This document shows positions 19,760 through 30,091 of a stretch of DNA of 64,000 nt, piece after piece; the first letter of the stretch is position 1, and each line of letters opens with the position of its first letter. The position numbers and the translations under genes were made by a program. The notes under the pieces are model-generated. The model had not been told where the DNA came from. It did no database searches and saw only the letters and a program-made list of their open reading frames with translations. The stretch comes from Stentor coeruleus (lineage: Eukaryota; Ciliophora; Heterotrichea; Heterotrichida; Stentoridae): contig MPUH01000115.1 in the NCBI GenBank assembly GCA_001970955.1, positions 39,341 through 103,340 of the forward strand, in the 5' to 3' direction.

Positions 19760-21175
19760 GTAGTAAAAATAGATAATTTAAGACTTTTTAGGGCATGGAA
19801 CTAGCTTTATGCTTGGAATAAGATAAAAACAATATAATTATGTATTTCTTAGAAAACCTGTAGACGTAAAGCAAATATGAGCTTGTTGGTTTTGGAGCGA
19901 TGCTAGAGGATCTTTTGATTTAAAGGATATTTTAGATGGAGTAGAGGCAAAACTGGAGTAAAATTAGAAGAAGATGAGTTTTGAAGAAAAAAAAATTTTA
20001 ATGATTATCAGACAAAGGAGATAATATAAGAGTAGAAAAGATAAAGTATAAAGGTAATCGAAAAAAGATCATGAAATAACCAAAAAGTTGATTATATTTA
20101 GTTTTAGATAATGGAATAAATGGAAAAGTCTTTATAAGGGTATTATGGTAGAATTTTTTATGGCAAATTAATAGACAAAATAAAGAAAGCAGAAAAAACA
20201 ATATAAGATTTCGCTTTTTTTATATGAAATTTCTATCAAGGCACTGCTTTTCTGTTTTATTTAAAAAAAATATTGCTTTTGTATTCCCATAAAACTTTAA
20301 TATTATAAAAGAATTGCTATCTTTGGATTAGTTTATAAATCTTAAAAGAAATTTAGATATAAAATCCATAATATTAGAAGAATACAAAAATTTGTTTACT
20401 AAAAAAAAATATTATAAGATAGTTAGAAATGGTTTGAGGAAGATAAAAAGTATTTAAGGTATAATTTTTTAAAATATTTAATTAGATGTTTAAGGTGTTA
20501 AGAATTATAAGGTTAATAATTATATGATTTTATTTAGTGGTAAATTAGATTTGTGCTAAGTATTGATGAAATAACTAAAATGATACTTAAAAAAGCATGG
20601 TTATATTTGAAATAATATTTTATGTAATGCCTAGCTAAAATTGTTGAAAAAAAAAAATGTTGGAATCATAGTGATATTTAGGTTGCATGAAGAAGATAAT
20701 ATAATGGATTGCTTAAGTTTATAATTATGATGGAAATAATTTTGGTATGTTAGTAGATAATATAATGGATTGCTTAAGTTTATAATTATGATGGAAATAA
20801 TTTTGGTATATTAGTAGCTTTAATAGTTAATTTAAAAAGATTAAACTTCTTAGATAAGCATATATGCAAGTATATAGTTTATACTGTTTTTATATTTTTC
20901 AGTGTATTAACTAAAATCAAGGAGGAAAATGCGATTTTTTAAAGATGAACTTATCATAAATTTTTCTTATTATTAATCCTCACATGCCTCATTTATGTTA
21001 TAATTCTCTTAAATTCTACCCTTCACAATCATGAAAGCGATAAAAACTTCTATCACATATTTATTTCTACAATATCCTAACCCTAAAATTTCTATCTAAA
21101 AACCTAACAAGTCATACCAAAAAAATCCCCACCTTATAATAACCAATCATTACCTAAAAAAAAAATAATCCTTTA
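19754..21175. other. Non-coding region, convergent genes
   Basis: About 1.4 kb, G/A/T-rich at left and G-poor at right (20950-21170), with a 61-bp tandem duplication at 20695-20816. A 67-codon frame on the minus strand (19998-20201) is AT-driven and not called. Confidence 0.5.
20695..20816 (+). repeat. 61-bp tandem duplication
   Basis: Two adjacent copies, 20695-20755 and 20756-20816, with one difference (G to A in GGTATG/GGTATA). No N lies between them, unlike the assembly-type repeats, so this one may be genuine. Confidence 0.85.
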
Positions 21176-21880
21176 CTATTTGAGTATCCTATCACACTTA
21201 TGGCATCTAACACGGACACCTTTACATGTATTAGTCATATACGGAAGCAAAAAACATCCTAAAAACCCTCCCGAGATTAAAATCCCCATAGCCGCCCAGA
21301 ATGTTTTATCCGTATTCACATACTCAATTTTTGTCATAACCTCAGCACTACAGCTAGCACACCACATCAATTGAGGGATTTTCATATCATCATCACCTTC
21401 ATAGCTTATATTATCATCAGGCTCTTGAATAACTGAATTATATCTTTCATGATCTAATTCAAAAAGTGAATCAGATTCAATTTTGTCTGATTTTCTTAAT
21501 AATTCGCTATGCTTTTCTAGTTTTAAAAGCTTTTCTTCAAGTCTTGGGCTTTGATTCTGATCACGAAGTTCTTTAGCTTTTAAAGAGAGCATTAAGGGTG
21601 TTTGAGGAACTGAACGTTTTGGAGATGTGAAATAGAAGGATCGCTTTAGGTTTATCGAATGAAGAGTGCTTGATTGTAGAGAACTAGAATTTAGTTCGAT
21701 ACTGAGCCGGGTATCTCCTTGAAGGCAGTCAGATTTTTCTAAGCCAAACCTAGTATCGGTTGTGTGCAATGATGAGAATTGTGGCTCATCTGAGTATTCA
21801 GGTTGAATATATTTGTTTTGGTTAGATGTTTGAGGAGTTATCAATGGGTTTAGATACATGTCTTGTTGTTTAAATGCCAT
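21176..21880 (-). CDS. LITAF-like domain protein A
   Basis: 234 residues. The first 170 are polar and probably disordered. The C-terminal 65 are a LITAF-like zinc domain: MWCASCSAEVMTKIEYVN, then a hydrophobic stretch (FWAAMGILISGGFLGCFLLP) and RCHKCDRIL. Two CxxC pairs flanking a membrane-embedded hydrophobic segment are the LITAF/SIMPLE hallmark, a monotopic anchor on the cytosolic side of endosomes or plasma membrane. Two related genes lie at 44656-45393 and 47204-47830. Start codon is ATG at 21880; the assembly duplication just upstream repeats the first codons but leaves the frame intact. Ends in TAG. Confidence 0.8.
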   Translation of the reverse strand: MAFKQQDMYLNPLITPQTSNQNKYIQPEYSDEPQFSSLHTTDTRFGLEKSDCLQGDTRLSIELNSSSLQSSTLHSINLKRSFYFTSPKRSVPQTPLMLSLKAKELRDQNQSPRLEEKLLKLEKHSELLRKSDKIESDSLFELDHERYNSVIQEPDDNISYEGDDDMKIPQLMWCASCSAEVMTKIEYVNTDKTFWAAMGILISGGFLGCFLLPYMTNTCKGVRVRCHKCDRILK

Positions 21881-21946
21881 TTATATANGTTTGAGGAGTT
21901 ATCAATGGGTTTAGATACATGTCTTGTTGTTTAAATGCCATTTATA
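21828..21946 (+). repeat. 59-bp direct repeat flanking an N (assembly artefact)
   Basis: Copies 21828-21886 and 21888-21946 are identical around N 21887. They include the start codon region of LITAF-like gene A. Confidence 0.9.
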
Positions 21947-21947
21947 T

Positions 21948-22336
21948 AATTCTCACTAACCTATTGCAAATTAAGTTGCATAAATAACCAGTTCTGCATA
22001 TTTGCCCTATCAGAAACAATTACCCCAACCCTTAAAAGTATTTTATTTCGCCAAGGTCTTAAAGTTATATAAATTTGCTTAAAACTCAATGAAAAAACTT
22101 TTTAAAGTCTAGATTCTATATACAAAATACTTTAAAACCCTNAATTCTCACTAACCTATTGCAAATTAAGTTGCATAAATAACCAGTTCTGCATATTTGC
22201 CCTATCGGAAACAATTACCCCAACCCTTAAAAGTATTTTATTTCGCCAAGGTCTTAAAGTTATATAAATTTGCTTAAAACTCAATGAAAAAACTTTTTAA
22301 TGTCTAGATTCTATATACAAAATACTTTAAAACCCC
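21948..22336 (+). repeat. 194-bp direct repeat flanking an N (assembly artefact)
   Basis: Copies 21948-22141 and 22143-22336 are near-identical around N 22142. They differ at least at CAGAAAC/CGGAAAC and AAAGTCT/AATGTCT, so the two contig ends may come from different reads or alleles. It inflates the intergenic distance. Confidence 0.9.
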
Positions 22337-22510
22337 ACATACAAATATTCTCATATCATTCATACAAAAAAATCCCTTATAATATTAAAAATTATCATGA
22401 TAATCTAACATAATTTTACACAAATACCCTAATGAAAATCTTATAATCCCACAAGCCTTTTTCTCCAAAGCTATCTCATTCACTATAATAATTATCTTCT
22501 ATTTAAACAA

Positions 22511-23125
22511 TCAAACTTTTCCTGTAACCTTTTGTTCTCTATATGGCAATGCATATTCATATCCAATCACGCTTTTAATCTCTGTAGGCTTATCCAACAA
22601 GGATTTAAACTTCCCATTAAAAAGATAGCTTTCTTGACTATCCTCAAAAACCCTACTACAATTCACTAAAGGATTATGTGTATTAATCCCCATTTCTGAA
22701 GGCAGACAGTTTTTTCTTTCGTTTTCATAACGAAGAATAGGTGAAGGTGAGCCTCTACAAAGCCTAGGACGACTAGGTGGGCATTCTCTAACTAAAGGTG
22801 TGCGATTTCTTGTATATCCATCAACTCGTATAGATTGAGGTCTTGAGAAGTTGTAAGAATTTTGTTGTATATTTACTTTTATTGAAGGACGATATGTTGC
22901 ATCTTCATTGCTACCAATTTTGAACGTGCTTGCTGAGTTTTTTGAGAACTCTGATATAACTTTGCCTTTTGGTCGTTCTTGTGGGTATCTTGAATAAAGA
23001 AAAGTTTGACTGATTTGTGCTTTACCAGGTTTGTGGTCGATAAGAGGCTGCTCTGAAGGGATTATTGGGTTGTAACGGGTATGGAGACCAGCTGCGCTTT
23101 TAGGTCTGGGGAGGTCTTTGTACAT
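22511..23125 (-). CDS. Hypothetical basic, proline/arginine-rich protein (TGA stop)
   Basis: 204 residues, mostly disordered, rich in Pro, Arg, Ser and Tyr (for example PSRPRLCRGSPSPILRYENE), ending GYEYALPYREQKVTGKV. No domain recognised. It is the only gene here that ends in TGA; a TAG follows four codons later. If TGA were read as an amino acid the protein would gain only four residues. It is divergent from the ARS2 gene with 262 bp between start codons. A cytoskeletal or RNA-associated role is possible but not supported by any motif. Confidence 0.65.
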   Translation of the reverse strand: MYKDLPRPKSAAGLHTRYNPIIPSEQPLIDHKPGKAQISQTFLYSRYPQERPKGKVISEFSKNSASTFKIGSNEDATYRPSIKVNIQQNSYNFSRPQSIRVDGYTRNRTPLVRECPPSRPRLCRGSPSPILRYENERKNCLPSEMGINTHNPLVNCSRVFEDSQESYLFNGKFKSLLDKPTEIKSVIGYEYALPYREQKVTGKV

Positions 23126-23387
23126 AATATTTGTATTATAGGAAGCTATTTTTTTGAATACTATAGTTTACCTTAGGATTACTATACAAAAATAACGAAA
23201 ATTATGAGAAAAACACTAGATTATTATCTTTAAAGCAAGTAACTTATAGAAAAATCATAAAAAACCTAAAATTACAGTTCAAAAATAAACTAGGACCTTT
23301 ATCACAGTATTTTTTATATCATTTTCTTATATTTGTCTTGAAATTTCCTATAAGACTATACAATTCCACATTTATTCCTAAATAAAA
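23126..23387. promoter_or_regulatory. Divergent promoter region
   Basis: 262 bp between the start codons of the basic protein (minus) and ARS2 (plus); both promoters must lie here. AT-rich; no element identified. Confidence 0.5.
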
Positions 23388-24923
23388 ATGCAGGATGAGT
23401 TCAACCCCAGCCTTCCAGAATTCCACAACCCCAACCAGCTTGTAAAAAAGCACTCTCGCAGTAGATCTCCAGAACGCAGGCCATACACAAGAAACCCTCA
23501 CTCTGATAATCCTTTAAAAATCCCTAAAAACTTCATTAAACTCCAAGATGGAAAAGGGTCTGTGCTCATTCCAAGCCTTGCTGGTGGGCTTCTCAGCTTT
23601 AAGCAATTCATGGAAATGCAACATAGTCCTATACCTCTTTCTGAAGCACAAGGGTTTTACAACGATTATAAGCTTAAATTCGAACAAAAACACTTAGAAA
23701 TCTTTTTTGCTGAACATAAAAACGAACCTTGGTTTATTGAAAAATACGACCCTATAGTTTCGCAGAAATGGCAAGAAGAACGTAACCTTAACGCAAAAAT
23801 GATGCAGAGGATTTTTATTGAAAATGTTAAAAACTCAAAGTTCCAAGGACTCAAATTACAAGATACAGGTATAACCCCAGACAACCTATCTGGAGCACCA
23901 TATTTTGGTTTTGACCCTAATTCTCTAACTTTATTCCTTAAAACAATTCCGACAAACGTGTCGCGCTGGGAAATCCTCGACGTGCTGAAGAATTGTCCAG
24001 GTTTCTTAAGCCTGTCAATGTCTGAGCCGCTGAAATCCCAAAACTTCGCCCGTTTTGCTTGGGTGCTTTTTGACTCAGAAACTCATTGTCTTGAAGGTCT
24101 TCAAACCCTTTCTGGTAAACAAGTGACTCAAGATTTCCGTTTATCCCCAATCCTCAGTAAAGCTAGTTCTAGTAAAAACATTAAATCTCAACCCCCAGTT
24201 GATACAATAGAAAATGACTTAAAATTATCAGGCCAATTAATCACAACTTTAGATAGAGAAAAAGGTATTTATGAAAACCCTTTACTTATAACCCCAGAAC
24301 AGCTTTCTGAATTACCTCTTATAGAAAAAGAACTTCAATTAGACTATCAACTATTATATTTAAGGAAAATCCATTCTTTTTGCTATTATTGTGTTGAAGA
24401 ATATGATGATGAAAGGATGCTCGCAGCCAAATGTGGTATAGCTCATGTTAGAGGGAAATATGATATTAATGCTAAACTTTTTACTGATCCAAGAATTGAA
24501 ATTAGAATATTAAATTCAGGGTCTTTTAAAAAATATGATAAAGATACTGATGAAATTCTAAGCAAAAAACTCAAAGAGTTTGAAGATAGATATACAGTAC
24601 AGGAAGAAGAGAATAAATTTAGATGTGATTTGTGTAAGAAATTGTTTAGAGGAAGTGAGTTTATTAAAAAACATTTAGCTGTTAAACATGTTGATGAAGT
24701 TAATGGGGTAGTTAAAGAGAGGATGGAAAATATTATGTTGGAAAGGTATCTGAGTGATCCTTGTAAGATCACAAATCCAGTTATATTGGCCAATGATACT
24801 ATGAAATTTAGTGAAAGGAGAAAATGGGAACCGAGGAAGGTCAATAATGAGAGTTATGAAGATTTGGATGACCCTGCGAGAAGGAATAATAGGAGGAAGA
24901 TAGTTGATTATAGTGATATTTAA
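23388..24923 (+). CDS. ARS2/SERRATE homologue
   Basis: 511 residues. N-terminal RS-like and basic stretch (KKHSRSRSPERRPYTRNP), then the SERRATE/ARS2 N-terminal region (KQFMEMQHSPIPLSEAQGFY, LEIFFAEHKNEPWFIEKYDP), an RRM-like middle part (LTLFLKTIPTNVSRWEILDV), HSFCYYCVEEYDDE, and the C2H2 finger FRCDLCKKLFRGSEFIKKHL ending in H, followed by an Arg/Asp-rich tail. ARS2 binds the nuclear cap-binding complex and steers transcripts toward 3'-end processing, export, degradation or small-RNA processing. It is shorter than animal ARS2 (about 870) and plant SERRATE (about 720). One exon, TAA stop. Confidence 0.85.
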   Translation: MQDEFNPSLPEFHNPNQLVKKHSRSRSPERRPYTRNPHSDNPLKIPKNFIKLQDGKGSVLIPSLAGGLLSFKQFMEMQHSPIPLSEAQGFYNDYKLKFEQKHLEIFFAEHKNEPWFIEKYDPIVSQKWQEERNLNAKMMQRIFIENVKNSKFQGLKLQDTGITPDNLSGAPYFGFDPNSLTLFLKTIPTNVSRWEILDVLKNCPGFLSLSMSEPLKSQNFARFAWVLFDSETHCLEGLQTLSGKQVTQDFRLSPILSKASSSKNIKSQPPVDTIENDLKLSGQLITTLDREKGIYENPLLITPEQLSELPLIEKELQLDYQLLYLRKIHSFCYYCVEEYDDERMLAAKCGIAHVRGKYDINAKLFTDPRIEIRILNSGSFKKYDKDTDEILSKKLKEFEDRYTVQEEENKFRCDLCKKLFRGSEFIKKHLAVKHVDEVNGVVKERMENIMLERYLSDPCKITNPVILANDTMKFSERRKWEPRKVNNESYEDLDDPARRNNRRKIVDYSDI

Positions 24924-25492
24924 GTTAGAGATATGATAGGTAAAGGATGCTTTTTTGATGTGTTTGTAAGATAGGATTAGGTGTATATATAAAAGGAAAT
25001 GGTAAAAATGTATTTATTTAGATTTTATTAGTATAATCACTTACGTGAGACCTTATAATTATATTAACTGATATTATTTCTAATTATCTTTAATATATTT
25101 TAAAAAAATACATATAAATTATCATATTCTACTAGTAATCTTTTCTTTTATATCAATACTCCAACTTCAACTATATCACAAAATATCTCCAAAATAAACC
25201 AAAAACTCAAACCCTTTAAATTCCTTCATAAAAAAAATATAAAAAAAATTTTTACTATTCTAATATCCACACAAAATCCTCACTCCTACTTTTTACCCTC
25301 NATATCACAAAATATCTCCAAAATAAACCAAAAACTCAAACCCTTTAAATTCCTTCATAAAAAAATATAAAAAAAATTTTTACTATTCTAATATCCACAC
25401 AAAATCCTCACTCCTACTTTTTACCCTTTCTCAAAACTCCACTCAGGCATTTAACCATAAATTTTTTATTCCACATCTTGATTAATATAAAA
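24924..25492. other. Intergenic with N-junction duplication
   Basis: C-poor at left (3' flank of ARS2), G-poor at right (5' flank of the coiled-coil gene). Contains the repeat around N 25301. Confidence 0.6.
25173..25428 (+). repeat. About 127-bp direct repeat flanking an N (assembly artefact)
   Basis: Copies 25173-25300 and 25302-25428 differ by one A in a homopolymer and at the last base, and are separated by N 25301. Only the 5' flank of the coiled-coil gene is affected. Confidence 0.9.
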
Positions 25493-26878
25493 ATGACTGA
25501 AAATATAAACATCCTTACTGAACTTGCTACTATAAACCCCAGCTCCTGGCCAAACATCCCATCTCCATTAATCCAAGCCATGAGTATCATCGTAAAATCC
25601 TGTGAAAAACATGAAAAACTACTCACAGACCTAAACAAAGACAGTATACGCCAAGAAATAAAAGATACTCTAAAACATTACATAAACCGAGAACTAGAAA
25701 AAATAAACATCATCAACGCTGATAGAATTCACACAGAAATCTCTTCTTTAGATGAAAAGCTTTTAATGGATTTAGGAAGTTTAAAAATCAAACTTAGAGA
25801 CTCAGTCGATAATCTAACTAAAGAAGTTGCTGAAATTAAACAAAGGGCTAATATTGTACAAAAAAACGTAGCAAATGAAATCAATGCTTTAAAAGAAGCG
25901 ATAAACGTTGCTAAGGATGCAGTGAAAAATGAAATAATCGCAAAACACATAAAACCTGATTTCGAAATTTTTAAGATGGAATTTATTGATATCAGTAGAA
26001 CTTTGTCAGCAGTAGAAAAACAAGTAAAATATGTATCGTATAAACAAGAAACTTATGAAGAAAATCTTAATAGCAAAATTGCAGATCAGAAAGAAGAAAT
26101 TAAAGATATCATTAAGACGTTAAAAAATCTGAATCATAGGTTTGATGCGGTTGTTGAAAGCAAAACAGAAGAATTAAGAGAAAGTATTAAAAAACATGAA
26201 GAAAAAATCAAAGCGGACTTTGAAACCTTCTACAATTTCCGTGAAGCTTTTTTCCTCCAGCTTGAACAGAATAAAATGCAGATTCAAGATTCTTATGAAC
26301 AAAAACTTAAAGAGTTTGAAAAAATTTCGAGTAATCTTTTTGGTATGGGAGACAAATTAGAAGAAAACAATCAGAATCTTATAAGCAAAATGGATGATTT
26401 AAAGAAGAATTTCGATTTTAAAGCTGAAAAAACACGTATTGAAATGGAAAGAATAGCTTTAGATTGTTATAGGGACGCTAAGGATAAACTGATTTTGGCA
26501 TATAGGGATGATATAAAAGTTATACAAAAAAAACTTGAGTGGTTACCTCATGATACGGACACAATAAAAGATTTACCTCCATTTGAAGCTAGGCTTTTTA
26601 CTTTGGAGTCTAGATTAAGACGTGAGGAAAATAATAGAATTGTCCAGAAAATAGAGATTTTAAAAGGTAAGGTTTAGGAAGAAATTGAAGATAGGTCATC
26701 ACATGCATCATTTCAAAATAGGTCGATTACCCCTACTAATATGATGGAGGCAAAGACCCCGTGTAGGATAAAATTTGCTAATTCAAAACTTAGAACTTTG
26801 GATAGAGGAAGGTTTAAAACCCCAGATTCATTACAAATAGCACCATCACCTATTATCATGAAATATCCTTATGTGTAG
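25493..26878 (+). CDS. Long coiled-coil protein (15-nt intron)
   Basis: The first in-frame ATG is 25493 (MTENINILTELATINPSSWP). Residues about 40-390 are almost continuous coiled coil rich in Lys and Glu (LEKINIINADRIHTEISSLD, AEIKQRANIVQKNVANEIN). The frame meets TAG at 26675 unless the 15-nt intron 26667-26681 is removed; removal continues the protein for about 65 more residues (EIEDRSSHASFQNRSITPTN...) to TAG at 26876. The tail is polar and low in coiled coil. A structural or cytoskeletal role is likely, but the family is not recognised. Confidence 0.8.
26667..26681 (+). other. 15-nt intron in coiled-coil gene
   Basis: GTAAGGTTTAGGAAG with GT-AG ends and an in-frame TAG. Removal fuses KG-type codon halves into GAA and keeps an open frame for 65 further codons. 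Confidence 0.88.
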
Positions 26879-27316
26879 ATTTTTAGTAATTTAATAATTT
26901 CGCCGGTTTTTTATGGAAGAAGAAAGGTTTTTGTGGGAAATACGGTAATTTCAGAAGATTGATGTTTTGAAAATCGATTGTGGATTTAGTGTAGTTTTTG
27001 AAATATTGCTATTATATAGTAAAAAGTGTTTAAGGATATTTTGTTGGTAAAAAATGCTGTAAAATGTTAAATAAAGTATATTTGAATAGGAAATTGCAAG
27101 TTGTTAGAAATATATAAGCATATTTTTAATCAGATATTTTATAAGGAAAATTTATATTTTTTCTACCACAAATCTTATAAAATTTACAACCTATATCAAA
27201 ATATTATCATCATTCCTACAAGTATATCACCCAAAACACTTAAAGTTTTATCCAAAAACCAAAACCCAAGTATAAACTTTATAGTATAAATTTAACTAAT
27301 ATAATATACAAATATA
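26879..27316. other. Intergenic, AT-rich
   Basis: G/T-rich and C-poor at left, G-poor at right. The frame at 27101-27289 begins with TTG and is AT-driven; not called. Confidence 0.6.
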
Positions 27317-27625
27317 ATGCACGATGGACTTAAACTATACAGGCACATTCTCAAACTCCATTCAGCCCTACCAAAAACTATGAAGGAGTTAGGAAATAAG
27401 TACATCCGTGAGGAGTTTAATAGGCATCTCTACCCCAAAATTCAAAACTTCAACAAAGCCCACTACATGACCTTTCTAGAATGCTGGCAGAAATACGCAG
27501 ATGATCTAAAAAACCCAGAAATCAAGCTTTATGGACGTAGGCTTACTCCTGAAGAACTTGCTGCATTAAGTCCAGCACAAAAAGAAACCTTAAACTCATT
27601 TAAAGACAAGTATTTTAGTAGCTAG
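27317..27625 (+). CDS. Succinate dehydrogenase assembly factor 3 (Acn9/SDHAF3), LYR protein
   Basis: 102 residues, the usual size. The LYR motif is present at residues 6-8 (LKLYRHILKLHSALP), followed by KELGNKYIREEFNRHL and FLECWQKYADDL, the conserved core of the Acn9 family. These mitochondrial matrix proteins protect the iron-sulfur subunit of complex II during assembly. A classic cleavable presequence is not obvious, as is common for short LYR proteins. Transcribed in the same direction as the phosphatase 122 bp downstream. TAG stop. Confidence 0.87.
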   Translation: MHDGLKLYRHILKLHSALPKTMKELGNKYIREEFNRHLYPKIQNFNKAHYMTFLECWQKYADDLKNPEIKLYGRRLTPEELAALSPAQKETLNSFKDKYFSS

Positions 27626-27747
27626 TTTTAAGTAATTTCTTACAATCGCAAACTAAATTTTAGACTTTTATATCAAAATTGTTTAAAAATCCTTCTAAAT
27701 CCATATCTTTTATGAAAATAACCTAGCAAAGCCGTTAAAAAATTAAA

Positions 27748-28506
27748 ATGAAGTCCCAACTACTTGATTTAAACTTCCACATAAGACACAAAAATAAACA
27801 AATACGAGAAATCACAAATCAGACTCGGAAAGAGGTTAGAAATGAAAGTAATCCATCAAAGTCCCATAAAGCTCATCTTAAAATGCTCATGTCTGTTATG
27901 AACACATTACCTGAAGATCAAAGAGCTGATTTTTCTGGGATTAAGATGATGGTTTCAAATGATTCGCCTAGGCCTAAAGAAAACTTCCCAACAGCATCGA
28001 GTTTTTTTAACACAAGAAATGCTTTTAAAATTTATGAGTCATGCATATCAGAAATACCATACAAATCTCATGTGGAAAGTGAAGATTTTTTATATAAACT
28101 GTTCATATCTGATGTGAAAACTGCTAACGACCTAGCAGAACTCCAAAAAAGGTATATTTATGCCTTGCTAACTTTTGGTAAAGACAACGACCCTAGCAAG
28201 TATACAATATTAAAAGGCGGATATTTATGTCTACCATTAGAAGATTCATCTGTTAATTTGAAAGAAATGATGGAAAAAGTTGTTAAGTTTTTTGATAGGC
28301 ATTTAACCAAAGGAAACATACTTGTGCATTGCAGTACTGGCAATTCCAGGTCATGTGCTGCAGTGATTGGGTATTTTATAAAGAAATATCGAATGACATA
28401 TGAAAAAGCTTATAGTATTGTAAAAGAAGGAAGGCCATCTTTAAAACTTGCTTATACTTTAGAACGTCAGCTTCGCCGTATAGAAAGAGCTGAGTTATAT
28501 AATTAA
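27748..28506 (+). CDS. Dual-specificity protein phosphatase
   Basis: 252 residues with a C-terminal DSP domain (about residues 110-250). The catalytic loop is HCSTGNSRSCAAVIGYF, a complete HCx5R(S) motif, so the enzyme looks active. The general acid is probably the Asp in LPLEDSS about 35 residues upstream. The pattern KKYRMTYEKAYSIVKEGRPS is the usual helix after the active site. The first 100 residues (HIRHKNKQIREITNQTRKEV) are charged and unassigned. Substrates are unknown; MAP kinases are the commonest for the family. Confidence 0.88.
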   Translation: MKSQLLDLNFHIRHKNKQIREITNQTRKEVRNESNPSKSHKAHLKMLMSVMNTLPEDQRADFSGIKMMVSNDSPRPKENFPTASSFFNTRNAFKIYESCISEIPYKSHVESEDFLYKLFISDVKTANDLAELQKRYIYALLTFGKDNDPSKYTILKGGYLCLPLEDSSVNLKEMMEKVVKFFDRHLTKGNILVHCSTGNSRSCAAVIGYFIKKYRMTYEKAYSIVKEGRPSLKLAYTLERQLRRIERAELYN

Positions 28507-28743
28507 AAATACTAATCTATAATTATAATTTTATCTAAATTATAACCTTATAAATATACTTATTTAGTAAATAATCACTTTTTCAATCATTAATCCTTTA
28601 AAAAAACCTAAAAAAAGACTGGCTTTTTAAAGTTATTTAATATAGTCTTAGATGAAAATCTTTAGCTCTTGGGATATGATTTTTTTATCAATAAAATCAA
28701 CCTAAAAATTTGTTATAAGAAATATGATAATAAAAGTGCACAT

Positions 28744-29565
28744 ATGGAAAAACTCGACCAAGAAATACAAATTTTATCAAGAGCGTATTCTGATATTAGA
28801 AGGAAACAGAATAAGTGGAAATACAAGAGTTTTGAAAATGAAGGGAATTTAATTAATATAAATCAGGACAAATATTCAGTTAAAGATTTGGAAAAAAGAC
28901 TGAAACTTAAGAGAAATGGAAAATTGCTAGAAAAGGTTTATAAAATGTGGCGTTTATTAAACCCGTTTAATATCGCTGGGATTTCACGAGTAGTTTTTGC
29001 TCATTTGCTAAAATTTCTATATAAATCTTTGTATAGAATTCCTTTAGGAGAACAAATGCTTGAAACTTTTGTGAATAGCGATGTTGATATTGATTCTAAA
29101 AGTGGAGTTTGTATGTATTTTTGTAACTTTCACGACTCTTTATTTGATATTTTAGATTCTGCAACAAACAGTAAGTCGATAACAGAGTATTTGGCAGTTA
29201 TTAATACATTAAACAGGCAGATTAAAGATCTTGAAGTGTTAAAAACAATGAATTTACATAACAAATCGCATTGTGCTGGAAAAAAAGCTAAGTATTATAT
29301 TTGGATGAAAGAAATACTAAAAGTGCAATTGAAGAAATCTAGTCAGAGTAAAGAGTCTAATGATAAAGGGATGGAAATTCAACAAGAAAGAGGCCGAGTT
29401 ATAAGCTTGCCAAGAATTAAAAGCTCTAAAAATTATAATCTAGAAAAAATCAGTCCATTGTCGATACATAAAAAATCAGGTATTGTCAAATCGTATTTAT
29501 TAGAAGAAATTATCGAAGGTCGGAATAAATACTTAAGATTATATAAAGAATATATATTTAATTAG
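28744..29565 (+). CDS. Hypothetical charged protein
   Basis: The frame extends upstream only to a TTG codon, so I start at the first ATG, 28744 (MEKLDQEIQILSRAYSDIRR). 273 residues, lysine-rich and mostly helical, with KMWRLLNPFNIAGISRVVFA and SGVCMYFCNFHDSLFDILDS in the middle, then a basic polar tail. The middle part suggests a folded helical domain, possibly degenerate EF-hand-like (VDIDSKSG), but I cannot assign a family. Ends in TAG. Confidence 0.6.
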   Translation: MEKLDQEIQILSRAYSDIRRKQNKWKYKSFENEGNLININQDKYSVKDLEKRLKLKRNGKLLEKVYKMWRLLNPFNIAGISRVVFAHLLKFLYKSLYRIPLGEQMLETFVNSDVDIDSKSGVCMYFCNFHDSLFDILDSATNSKSITEYLAVINTLNRQIKDLEVLKTMNLHNKSHCAGKKAKYYIWMKEILKVQLKKSSQSKESNDKGMEIQQERGRVISLPRIKSSKNYNLEKISPLSIHKKSGIVKSYLLEEIIEGRNKYLRLYKEYIFN

Positions 29566-29926
29566 TTAAATCATACAAGCCCAACATTTTGCTTTAAAAA
29601 TATCACAGTTCCTTATAGTATTTATAATCTACTTTTTATAGTGTTAATCAGTTAAGAATATCCTTATAATCAAGTTATTTAATACAATCTAAACTATAAA
29701 ATTAAAAAAAAATACGTATATTCAGTATCGCCAGTAGTTGTTAGACATATTTTTCATACCATTTTATAACAAAAAACTCTCCAAATGCAAGCAATCTAAC
29801 GCAAATATACACTTTTTTCCCTTAAGCTAAAATTATTGCCCTATAATAATTAAAAAAGCATATTTAATCTTTTATTAACACAAGCAAAGCTAAAACTAAT
29901 TTTTTAAAAACAAAAAATAATCCCAA
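29566..29926. other. Intergenic, AT-rich
   Basis: About 360 bp between convergent genes. No structure recognised. Confidence 0.6.
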
Positions 29927-30091
29927 CTATATTGGGACTTTAGGCTTAGGAGGAGTTAATGGATGTACTACTGTATATTCAATAAAAGGTTTGGCGTTTA
30001 ATCTTGCCGCTTCTCTCATTCGTTTAGGAGATTTCCATAAATTGGTTTGCATAGGGAAACGAATTGGCCTTTTAAAAAGACTTTTGAACAT
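29927..30091 (-). CDS. Small basic hypothetical protein, 54 aa
   Basis: Starting from the first ATG (30091; the frame extends upstream only to TTG) it codes for 54 residues: MFKSLFKRPIRFPMQTNLWK, then SPKRMREAARLN and a proline-rich end TPPKPKVPI. It is basic with an amphipathic N-terminus, so a mitochondrial protein (for example a small ribosomal or respiratory-chain subunit) is possible. Its composition differs clearly from the flanking AT-rich DNA. Family not recognised. Confidence 0.5.
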   Translation of the reverse strand: MFKSLFKRPIRFPMQTNLWKSPKRMREAARLNAKPFIEYTVVHPLTPPKPKVPI

